DNA of 64,000 nucleotides. Origin: Roseateles_B flavus (GTDB lineage: Bacteria; Pseudomonadota; Gammaproteobacteria; Burkholderiales; Burkholderiaceae_C). The notes below the pieces were generated by a model, which ran no database searches, was not told the DNA's origin, and saw only the letters and a program-made list of their open reading frames with translations. The DNA lies in the NCBI RefSeq assembly GCF_039872765.1, contig NZ_JBDPZC010000001.1, positions 248,001 to 312,000 on the forward strand. Reading direction: 5' to 3'. The translations under genes and the position numbers were made by a program. Positions 53,359 to 60,623 of this stretch are shown here, piece after piece (the stretch's first letter is position 1; every line of letters begins with the position of its first letter).

Positions 53359-54884
53359 GCGGAAGCTCCTTGTTCGTCGGTGCGGCTGCGGTAGGGCACG
53401 GTGATGGTCACCACGGTGCCGGAGGGCTGGTTGGCGGCGATGGTCACGCTGGCGCGGCCGCCATACAGCAGGGAGAGTCGTTCGCGGATGTTGGCCAGGC
53501 CCACGCCGGTGCCGGCGGTGGCGGCGCGGCCGAAGCCTAGGCCGGTGTCGGCCACCGTGATGGCCAGCTTGCCGTGCAGCACCTCGGCGCGCACCTTGAG
53601 GCTGCCGCCCTCGGCCTTGGGTTCCAGGCCGTGCTTGATGGCGTTCTCGACCAGGCTCTGGATCATCATGGGCGGGAACTCGGCGGAGAGCAGCCCGTCG
53701 GGCACGTCGATCTCGGTCTGCAGCCGGTCCTCCATGCGCACCTTGAGGATCTCCAGGTAGGGCCGGATCACCGCCAGCTCGCGGCCCAGGTCACGCACGC
53801 CGGCGGCATTGGCCTCGCGCATGGTGGGCATGGAGGCGCGCAGCAGGGCGATCAGGTTGCGCTGCATCTGGGAGGCGCGCGGCGGGTCGGTCTCGATCAA
53901 GTGATCAATGGAGGCCAGGGTATTGAAGAGGAAGTGCGGCTCCACCTGTGCCTGCATGGCGGCCATGCGGGCCTCGACGACCTGGCGCTTGAGCGACTCG
54001 GCCTCGGCCGTCTCGGTGGCCTGCGCCGCCTTCACCTCGGCCTGGATGCGGCCCTTGTAGGTCGCCTTGACCAGGGCCGAGGCCAGCACGAAGAGGATGG
54101 AGAAGTCGATCAGGAACTCGCCCCAGTGGATGACCCGCACGCGGGAGTGCCAGCCGGTGCTCGCCTCCTCCTGGGTCTTCTCCAGCTCGGCGACCACCTT
54201 GTCCAGCTCCTCCTGGACCTGGCGGCGGGCGTCCTCGGCCTCGTCGCGGGCGGCCCGGGCTTCCTCCAGCTGCTGCCGGGCGGACTCCTGGGACTGCTTC
54301 AGCGCCTCCTCCAGCTGGCTGCGCAGCTCGTCCTCGCTCACCTCGACCTTGGCGGGCTTGCCGGCCTTGTCTGACTTGTCCGCCTTGTCCACGGGCACCC
54401 GCACCACCAGATTGGGCAGGTTGATGTGCACGCCTTCCTCCACCGCCTTGTCGGCCGAGGCCGGGGCGCTGGCGCTGGCCGCCGGCTTGGGGCGCTGCTC
54501 GATGCGGATGCCGTGCTTGTCGATCGCCACGTCCAGGTGCACGCCGTCCTCGCCCTTGCCGAGCTTCTCGGCGATCTTGCGGGCGGACTCCTCCAGCGAT
54601 TCCTCGTCCTTGTGCGTGATCCTGGGCGGCGCCTTGGGCACCGGCTTGGGCTTGGTCACGCTCTTGACGGGCGGCGCACCCTCGTACTGCTCGGTGATGC
54701 GCCAGGTGAAGGGCGGCATGTTGCTGAGGATGTTGGCGCCGATGATCAGCAGGATGGACAGCAGGATGAAGCGCCGCCAGCTGATGCTCACCAGCCAGCT
54801 GGCATAGACGTGGAAGCCACGCACGCTGGCCCGGGCGAAGCGCTGCCAATGCTCATACCAGGTGGGGGAGGGGTGGGCGTTCAT
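53355..54884 (-). CDS. LytS/AlgZ-type sensor histidine kinase with long periplasmic coiled coil
   Basis: This 509-residue protein has membrane helix 1 (37-54), an extracytoplasmic region of about 200 residues, and membrane helix 2 (256-273). The region between them holds two GVH-beta segments (114-129, 151-163) and a charged coiled coil (183-240). The cytoplasmic part is a His_kinase domain with the phospho-acceptor in EPHFLFNTL (H317) and a HATPase with NAIKHGLE, DTGLGFG and GTGVGLANIRERL. It should phosphorylate the LytTR regulator two genes downstream. The coiled-coil sensor region is unusual for this family. The ATG at 54884 fits; upstream frame extensions are not supported. Confidence 0.9.
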   Translation of the reverse strand: MNAHPSPTWYEHWQRFARASVRGFHVYASWLVSISWRRFILLSILLIIGANILSNMPPFTWRITEQYEGAPPVKSVTKPKPVPKAPPRITHKDEESLEESARKIAEKLGKGEDGVHLDVAIDKHGIRIEQRPKPAASASAPASADKAVEEGVHINLPNLVVRVPVDKADKSDKAGKPAKVEVSEDELRSQLEEALKQSQESARQQLEEARAARDEAEDARRQVQEELDKVVAELEKTQEEASTGWHSRVRVIHWGEFLIDFSILFVLASALVKATYKGRIQAEVKAAQATETAEAESLKRQVVEARMAAMQAQVEPHFLFNTLASIDHLIETDPPRASQMQRNLIALLRASMPTMREANAAGVRDLGRELAVIRPYLEILKVRMEDRLQTEIDVPDGLLSAEFPPMMIQSLVENAIKHGLEPKAEGGSLKVRAEVLHGKLAITVADTGLGFGRAATAGTGVGLANIRERLSLLYGGRASVTIAANQPSGTVVTITVPYRSRTDEQGASA

Positions 54885-55044
54885 GGAATGGACCTGCTTT
54901 TGCTGTTGAGACGGACTGTACGCAAGCCGCACCGGGCGCCCCAGGCGCAGGCGACAGGCTGCACGGACCAGGGCCCCATCTGCACCCCGTCCGGATGGGC
55001 GCGGCAGCCCCGCGCCGGCCTCCACCCAGGGGGCCCGCCCACTT

Positions 55045-55060
55045 CGTGACACAGGTCACG
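55045..55060. promoter_or_regulatory. CRP/FNR-type palindrome between divergent genes
   Basis: CGTGACACAGGTCACG has perfect 6-bp arms and fits GTGA-N6-TCAC. It lies 98 bp before the chemoreceptor start and 160 bp before the LytS-like kinase start, so a CRP-type protein could control either. Confidence 0.5.
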
Positions 55061-55157
55061 CCGGGCAGCCCCGGGCGTGGCGCCGTCATCGAGCCATCAC
55101 AGCCCCTGCCTACCGTGCCGGCACGGACCGCCAGGAGAGCGGTTCTCTTCGGATGGG

Positions 55158-57011
55158 ATGAACGAGATGAAATACTGGCAAAGCCTGAGGAGCCGGTTGC
55201 TGTTGGCGGCCCTGCTGTGTCTGGCCATGGGCACCCTGCCGCTGGTGCAGGGTGGGCGCGAGGCGGGGGAGGCGCTGGAGCGGGCCGAGCGGCAGTCTCT
55301 GGCGCTGCGGTTGAACAAGGGCTGGTGGACCGTCATGGAGCTGGCCCAGCAGCAGCGCCAGGCCGCCCTGATGCCGGACGCCGGCACGGCTGCGGCCTCC
55401 GACGCGCCGCTGCGCCAGGCTCTGCAGCGCCAGCAGACGGAGCTGGCCGCCGCGCCGGGCCTGGGCGAGCTCGCGCCCGCGGCGGCCGCCCTGGCGCAGG
55501 ACTGGGGCGCGCAGGGCCCCGCCGCCAGCGCGACCACGCCCCAGGCCCGGCTGCAGGCCTTCGATCACTGGCTTCAGGCTCTGCAGCGCGAGGTGGACCG
55601 GCTGCACCTGCAGTCCGGCCTGTGGCGGGAGGCCGACCCGGCCGTGCATTTCGGCAGCCTGGCTGCCCTGCAGGAGGCGCCGCGCGCCGTCGAGGCCCTG
55701 AGTCAGCTGCGCGATCTCAGCCGCGCCGCCCTGGTCGACGACGTGGCCGCCATGGCGGCGGCCCAGACCCGCTACGCCGTGCACGGCGAGGCCATGGAGG
55801 CCCTGCTGCTGCGCCTGCCCCAGGGCAGCGCGCTGGCTCAGGCCTTGAGCCAGCAGCGCCAGACCCTGCTGGCCACGCTGCAGCAGGCTGCCGCCGATCC
55901 GTCCTTCCCCCTGGATCAGCTGGTGAGCCAGCTGGAGGCCGCGCGCGGCCAGCAGCTCTCGCTGAGCCAGCAGCTGCTGGCCCAGGTGCAGGCCACGCTG
56001 CAGCGCCAGGAGGCGCAGCGGCGTGAGGCGCGCTGGCAGCAGCTCGGCCTGACCCTGCTGCTGCTGGGCGCCGCGGTGGCCCTGATGGCCTGGACCTTGC
56101 GCAGCGTGCTGCAGGGCCTGGGCGAGGCCGTCCATGTGGCCCGGCGCATTGCCCAGGGCGACCTCTCCGTGCAGGTGCCGCAGGACCGGCCGCTGGAGCT
56201 GGCCCGGCTGCTGGCCGCCGTCGAGGCCATGCGCCAGCGCCTGCAGGGCATGGTGCAGGGCATGGGCCAGGTGGCGGCGCGCATCCAGGAGGCCGCGGGC
56301 GAGATCGCGCAGGGCAACGAGGACCTGGGCGAGCGCACCGAGCAGGCCTCGTCCCGCCTGCAGCAGACCAGCGCCTCGATGGAAACGCTGTCCGCGGCCG
56401 TCAGCGGCACCGCCGGGCTGGCCGAGCAGGCCTCCGAGGTGGCGCGGGCCGCCAGCGCCGTGGCGGTCCGGGGCGATGTGGCCGTGCAGGAGGTGATCCT
56501 CAACATGCAGGCCCTGCACCAGGCCTCGGGCCAGATCGGCAGCATCAGCGAGCTGATCGGTGGCATTGCCTTCCAGACCAATCTGCTGGCCTTGAATGCG
56601 GCGGTCGAGGCGGCCCGGGCGGGCGAGCAGGGGCGGGGCTTCTCGGTCGTGGCCGCGGAGGTGCGGGCCCTGGCCCAGCGCTGCTCGGGCGCGGCGGCGG
56701 AGATCCAGCAGCTGACCCGCAGTTCCGTCGAGCGCATGAGCAGCGGCGCCGAGCTGGCGCGTGGGGCCGGCGGCATGATGCAGCAGATGCTGGCCAGCGC
56801 GCGCGACGTCTGCGGCGTCGTGACGCAGATCGAGGGCAAGTCCTCGCACCAGCGGCGTGACATCGCCGAGCTGACGCTGGCCGTGCAGAACGTGGATCAG
56901 CTCACCCAGCAGAACGCCGCGCTGGTGGACCAGTCGCGCGCGGCCGCGGCGGCCCTGCGCGAGCAGGCCGGCACCCTGGCCGGGCAGATCGCGCAGTTCA
57001 GGCTGGCCTGA
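55158..57011 (+). CDS. Methyl-accepting chemotaxis protein
   Basis: This 617-residue chemoreceptor has membrane helix 1 (about 12-32), a periplasmic sensor of about 270 residues that is rich in Ala/Leu/Gln (helical bundle), membrane helix 2 (LGLTLLLLGAAVALMAW), HAMP, and the signalling hairpin with IAFQTNLLALNAAVEAARAGEQGRGFSVVAAEVRALAQ at about 467-505. There is no C-terminal CheR-docking pentapeptide. The sensor gives no ligand clue. Starts at 55158 and 55167 are both possible; no chemotaxis genes are adjacent. Confidence 0.92.
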   Translation: MNEMKYWQSLRSRLLLAALLCLAMGTLPLVQGGREAGEALERAERQSLALRLNKGWWTVMELAQQQRQAALMPDAGTAAASDAPLRQALQRQQTELAAAPGLGELAPAAAALAQDWGAQGPAASATTPQARLQAFDHWLQALQREVDRLHLQSGLWREADPAVHFGSLAALQEAPRAVEALSQLRDLSRAALVDDVAAMAAAQTRYAVHGEAMEALLLRLPQGSALAQALSQQRQTLLATLQQAAADPSFPLDQLVSQLEAARGQQLSLSQQLLAQVQATLQRQEAQRREARWQQLGLTLLLLGAAVALMAWTLRSVLQGLGEAVHVARRIAQGDLSVQVPQDRPLELARLLAAVEAMRQRLQGMVQGMGQVAARIQEAAGEIAQGNEDLGERTEQASSRLQQTSASMETLSAAVSGTAGLAEQASEVARAASAVAVRGDVAVQEVILNMQALHQASGQIGSISELIGGIAFQTNLLALNAAVEAARAGEQGRGFSVVAAEVRALAQRCSGAAAEIQQLTRSSVERMSSGAELARGAGGMMQQMLASARDVCGVVTQIEGKSSHQRRDIAELTLAVQNVDQLTQQNAALVDQSRAAAAALREQAGTLAGQIAQFRLA

Positions 57012-57022
57012 AGGCGGCGGTC

Positions 57023-57565
57023 CTACTCGAGCTTGCAGCCCTGGCGCATGGCCAGTTGCTGCGTGTCGCGGATCCGTCGCATGGCGGATTCGGCCTGGGC
57101 GTCGTAGATGCGGCTGCCCGACGCACGCCCCTGGCGGACGGCGTTGTTGTAGTTGCCCCAGGCTTCGCCATATTGCTTGGCCATGCTGTCGCAGAGGCTG
57201 GAGTTGCCGTTGCCGCTGCTGCCCTCCGTGCGGCGTTCGGTCGGGCGGCTGCCGAGGGCGGTGCCGCCCGCGCCCGGTGTTTCAGCGGCTGCGCGGTCCT
57301 TGGGCAGGGCGTCGATGCGCGCCTTTTCCCGGGCCACGCGCTGGCGGGCCTCCGCCACCTCCTCGTCGGTGGGGCCGGCCGAGATGGACACCTGGTCCGC
57401 CTTGCCCTCGTCGCAGGGGGTGGACTGGTAGGTGGTCTGGCCCTTGCGCTGGCACTTGTAGACCTGGGACCAGGCGGGCGCAGCCAGGCCAAGGCTGGCG
57501 ATCAGCAGCCATTTCAGGGGGCCGTTGCCGGGGGTTCGGGTCGTCGTGAGGGTCAGGTCGTCCAT
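57023..57565 (-). CDS. DUF4124-domain protein
   Basis: This 180-residue protein has a short N-terminal tail, a hydrophobic segment (LKWLLIASLGLAAPAWS) that is probably a signal peptide, and a DUF4124 motif VYKCQRKGQTTYQSTPCDEG with the two conserved cysteines. The rest is charged and low in complexity and ends AMRQGCKLE. The family is common in betaproteobacterial envelopes and has no assigned function. The stop is 11 bp from the convergent chemoreceptor stop. Confidence 0.75.
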   Translation of the reverse strand: MDDLTLTTTRTPGNGPLKWLLIASLGLAAPAWSQVYKCQRKGQTTYQSTPCDEGKADQVSISAGPTDEEVAEARQRVAREKARIDALPKDRAAAETPGAGGTALGSRPTERRTEGSSGNGNSSLCDSMAKQYGEAWGNYNNAVRQGRASGSRIYDAQAESAMRRIRDTQQLAMRQGCKLE

Positions 57566-57615
57566 GGGTGCGCCGCTCGAGGGTTGCGGCGGGCAGTATG
57601 CCAAAGTCGCGCAAG

Positions 57616-57638
57616 AAAAAGGCCCGCCGAGGCGGGCC
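57616..57638 (-). terminator. Intrinsic terminator of the cytochrome b561-YceI operon
   Basis: On the minus strand GGCCCGCC pairs with GGCGGGCC almost without a loop (57621-57638) and is followed by TTTTT. It lies about 50 bp after the YceI stop at 57689. Confidence 0.8.
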
Positions 57639-57688
57639 TTGTGCCATCGTCCGGGCGCCGGGACGGTGCCGGGGCCCGATGCGGCCGC

Positions 57689-58258
57689 TTACTGGCGCAC
57701 GGCCTCGACCTGGATGATCAGCTTGACCTCCTTGGGGAAGCCCCAGGCCAGGCCGTAGTCGATGCCCCACTGGGTGCGGTCGATGGTGGTCTCGAAGTCG
57801 CCGCCGCAGACCTCGCGCTTGAGCATGGGGCTCTGGTAGCAGTTGAAGTGCTTGGCCGTCAGGGTGACGGGGGCGGTCTTGTCCTTGAGCGTCAGCTGGC
57901 CGCTGACCGCGGTGACCTTGTCGCCGTCGAAGCTGAACTTGTCACCCACGAACTTGGCCTGGGGCCACTTGGCGCTGTTGAAGAAGTCATCGCCCTGCAG
58001 GTGCTTGTTCATGCCGTCCACGCCGGTGTTGACCGAGGCGATGTCGAAGCTGATCTGCACCTTGCCGGTCTTGGCGGCGCGGTCGATCTCCACGGTGCCT
58101 TCCTTCTTGTCGAAGCGGCCGCGGTTGGTCGAGGTGCCGAAGTGCTGGATCTCGTAGGTCACGAAGGTGTGGGTCGGCTCGATCTGGTACTTGGCGGTCT
58201 CGGCCTGGGCAAGCACGCAGGCGGCCAGCAGGGCGGAGGCGATCAGGGTCTTCTTCAT
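57689..58258 (-). CDS. YceI-family periplasmic lipid-binding-like protein (first copy)
   Basis: This 189-residue protein has a signal peptide (LIASALLAACVLAQA-E) and a YceI lipocalin-like barrel: YQIEPTHTFVTYEIQHFGTSTNRGRFDKKEGTVEID, SVNTGVDGMNKHLQGDDFFNSAKWPQ and the closing DYGLAWGFPKEVKLIIQVEA. YceI proteins bind polyprenoid or quinone-like lipids in the periplasm. It is the last gene of a three-gene operon with a second YceI and a cytochrome b561, a pairing that suggests quinone-related redox work. Confidence 0.93.
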   Translation of the reverse strand: MKKTLIASALLAACVLAQAETAKYQIEPTHTFVTYEIQHFGTSTNRGRFDKKEGTVEIDRAAKTGKVQISFDIASVNTGVDGMNKHLQGDDFFNSAKWPQAKFVGDKFSFDGDKVTAVSGQLTLKDKTAPVTLTAKHFNCYQSPMLKREVCGGDFETTIDRTQWGIDYGLAWGFPKEVKLIIQVEAVRQ

Positions 58259-58302
58259 GGGGTTCCTGTGGGTTGGGAGGGGGAGGGGATGAGAGGCGCG
58301 GC

Positions 58303-58917
58303 TCAGAGGGGGGCCACGCCGGAGAACACGAGCTTGAGCTTGACGGTGACTTCGTTGGCGACCATGGAGGTGTCGCTCCACTCGCCGTCGCCGATCTTGA
58401 AGTCCAGGCGCTTGAGCACGAAGCTGCCGCTGGCGGTGGTCAGGCCCTTGTCCTGCACGAGGGCGACGGGCACGCTGAGGTCCTTCTGCAGGCCCTTCAT
58501 GCTCAGCTTGCCGGCCACCTCGAAGCGGTTGCCGCCCAGGGGCTTGATGGCGCTGCTGGTGAAGACGGCCTGGCCCAGCTTCTTGCTGTCGAACCAGGCC
58601 GGCTTGGCCAGCTCGGCGTCCAGCATGGGGTCGCCCAGGGTGACGCTGGAGAGGTCGATGCTGAACTGCACCTTGCCGGCCTCGGCCTTCTTCGGGTCAA
58701 AGCCCAGCTGGGCTTCAAAGCGCTTGAACTTGCCGTCCACCGGCACGCCCATCTGCTTGCTGACAAAGCTCAGCTCGCTCTGCGCGGCGACCAGGGCGGG
58801 AGCGGCGGCCGGGGCCGCAGCGGGGGCGGCAGGAGCCGGCTTGGCCTTCTGGGCCAGGACCGGGGCGGTGATCAGGCCCAGGCTCAGCAGCAGGGCGGCG
58901 GTGACGGTGGTCTTCAT
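58303..58917 (-). CDS. YceI-family periplasmic protein (second, divergent copy)
   Basis: This 204-residue protein has a signal peptide (LLLSLGLITAPVLA-Q), an Ala/Pro linker, and a shorter YceI-like barrel: SELSFVSKQMGVPVDGKFKRFEAQLGFDP, SVTLGDPMLDAELAKPAWFDSKKLGQAVF and a final VANEVTVKLKLVFSG. It is clearly different from the neighbouring copy, so the two probably bind different ligands or act as a pair. It lies 44 bp from the first copy and 35 bp from the cytochrome gene. Confidence 0.88.
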   Translation of the reverse strand: MKTTVTAALLLSLGLITAPVLAQKAKPAPAAPAAAPAAAPALVAAQSELSFVSKQMGVPVDGKFKRFEAQLGFDPKKAEAGKVQFSIDLSSVTLGDPMLDAELAKPAWFDSKKLGQAVFTSSAIKPLGGNRFEVAGKLSMKGLQKDLSVPVALVQDKGLTTASGSFVLKRLDFKIGDGEWSDTSMVANEVTVKLKLVFSGVAPL

Positions 58918-58952
58918 TCGGAGGGGCTCCACGGGCAATGGGTTCACGGGCT

Positions 58953-59498
58953 TCAGCGACGGGCCGGCATCATGCGCAGCAGCAGGCCGTCCTTGTCGAT
59001 CAGGTGGTGCTTGAGGGCGGCAGCCACATGGGCGAGGACCAGCAGGGCCAGGCCCCAGGCCAGCAGCTCGTGCAGCTCCTTCAACTGGTGGGCGAGGGGC
59101 TTGTCCACCGGCACGAAGTCCGGCAGCGGCAGCACGCCAAACCACACGATGGGGAAACCGGCCGCCGAGCTGTAGGCCCAGCCGCTCAGCGGCACGGCGA
59201 AGAAGGCCAGGTACAGCAGGAAGTGCACCGCATGCGCGGCGCGGGCCTGCCAGGCGGGCATCGGCAGGTCGGCCGGCGGGCGGTGGCCCAGGCGCCACAG
59301 CAGGCGCAGGGCGGACAGCGCCAGGATGGTCACGCCCGCCCACTTGTGCCAGTTGAAGAGCTTCAACCGGGTGGGCGACAGCGGCAGGTCCGACATGTAC
59401 AGGCCCATGCCGAAAGCGCCCACGATGGCGACGGCCAGCAGCCAGTGCAGGGCCATGGCGGTGGCGGTGTAGCGGGGCGTCCGGGTGGGCAGGTTCAT
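58953..59498 (-). CDS. Cytochrome b561
   Basis: This 181-residue protein has four membrane helices and the bacterial b561 marks RYTATAMALHWLLAVAIVGAFGMGLYM, FNWHKWAGVTILALSALRLLWRL, AHAVHFLLYLAFFAVPLSGW and LHELLAWGLALLVLAHVAAALKHHLIDKDG. The histidines for two haems b are present. It probably passes electrons from or to quinol at the membrane, with the YceI proteins as lipid or quinone partners. It is first in the operon. Confidence 0.93.
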   Translation of the reverse strand: MNLPTRTPRYTATAMALHWLLAVAIVGAFGMGLYMSDLPLSPTRLKLFNWHKWAGVTILALSALRLLWRLGHRPPADLPMPAWQARAAHAVHFLLYLAFFAVPLSGWAYSSAAGFPIVWFGVLPLPDFVPVDKPLAHQLKELHELLAWGLALLVLAHVAAALKHHLIDKDGLLLRMMPARR

Positions 59499-59680
59499 GG
59501 CGATTCCTCGGTGAATGGACGTGAGTGTCGCGGCCGGCCGCCGCGGGCGGTTTCAGCTTGCTTGAGGTCAAGGTTCAGTGGATTTGAACGGAGGACGGGC
59601 TCACCCTGCCGGAGGTCATGGGCCTGTCACGCGGGGCCCGCAGACTGGCGGGCTCCTGCCGTCTTCCTCTGGAGAGCCCC

Positions 59681-60256
59681 ATGGACCTGATCGACCGCAT
59701 CGAGGCCCTGTTCCTGCGCCGTGGGCGCGCCACCTACGAGAGCGAGGCCCCGCAGGCCGTGCCGGTGCTGGCCCATGCCCTGCAGTGCGCGCAGCTGGCG
59801 GAGTGGGCCCATGCCGACCACGAGCTGGTGGCCGCCTCCTTGCTGCATGACCTGGGCCAGCTGATCGACGCCGAGGCCCAGGCGCCGCTGCGCATCGAGT
59901 CCCACGAGACCGCGGCCCTGCCCCTGCTGGCCCAGGGCTTCGGCCCCGGCGTGCTGGAGCCCATCCGCCTGCATGTGCAGGCCAAGCGCTATCTGGTGTC
60001 GACCGAGGCGGGCTACGAGGCCGGCCTCAGCCTGTCCTCGCGCCTGAGCCTGGAGCACCAGGGCGGCCGCATGAATGCCGAGGAGCGGCTGCTCTTCCTG
60101 GCGCAGCCCTATGCCCGCGAGGCCCTGCAGCTGCGGCGCTGGGACGACCTCGCCCGCCAGCCCGGCAAGCGCACGCCGCCCCTCGCCTACTACCTCGACC
60201 TCCTGAGCGATCTCATGCGCGAGATGCGCACGCCGCCCCGTCTTGCAATCGCTTGA
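59681..60256 (+). CDS. HD-domain phosphohydrolase-like protein
   Basis: This 191-residue protein has an HD-type metal site: HALQCAQLAEWAHADHELVAASLLHDLGQLID (His, then His-Asp), with later RIESHETAALPLLAQGFG and IRLHVQAKRYL. The pattern resembles small phosphonate-type HD proteins (PhnZ-like or Mimp-like oxygenases) as well as nucleotide phosphohydrolases, so the chemistry is open. CTCTGGAGAG lies ahead of the ATG. No phosphonate genes are adjacent. Confidence 0.75.
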   Translation: MDLIDRIEALFLRRGRATYESEAPQAVPVLAHALQCAQLAEWAHADHELVAASLLHDLGQLIDAEAQAPLRIESHETAALPLLAQGFGPGVLEPIRLHVQAKRYLVSTEAGYEAGLSLSSRLSLEHQGGRMNAEERLLFLAQPYAREALQLRRWDDLARQPGKRTPPLAYYLDLLSDLMREMRTPPRLAIA

Positions 60257-60623
60257 AATCCCCGCTTCCCACTTGAGGGGGATAGGTCCGCGCGCCGGTG
60301 CCCCAGATACTGCATCCCGGATCACGCGCTGCCTGGACCTCAGCGTGTTGATCGAGGGGAGGAGTGCTATGCCGACTCACCAAAGCCCATTGGGGTGGCG
60401 GTGGTCGGCATAGTCATTTGTGGCGCCCCGGGCGAGAGTCCCCATTCGAGTTCGGGCAGCGTACCCGGCGGTATAGTCAGCGCACTTTGGTCAGCGCCTT
60501 GTGTGCCCAGGTCCGCTCCATGTCCTTCCGTTCCCTGTCCCTGCGCTTGTTGGCAGTACCGCTGAGGGGTGGCTGCGCAGCGTTGGACCGCGAGGCCCGC
60601 AGCCCCCTGGGGGATTGCGCCCC
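60257..60623. other. 367-bp gap with a long stem-loop before the hybrid kinase gene
   Basis: No gene is supported; a short frame at 60364-60627 has no recognisable product. The gap holds the 47-bp stem-loop at 60367-60413, a TATAGT -10-like hexamer (60472-60477) and the direct repeat GTCAGCGC (60476-60483 and 60490-60497). Confidence 0.5.
60367..60413 (+). other. Long imperfect stem-loop
   Basis: CTATGCCGACTCACC (60367-60381) pairs with GGTGGTCGGCATAG (60400-60413), giving 14 base pairs with a single bulged T. The loop itself contains CCC-ATT-GGG. No T-run follows. It could be an RNA element, a terminator for the HD gene or a protein-binding site. Confidence 0.55.
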
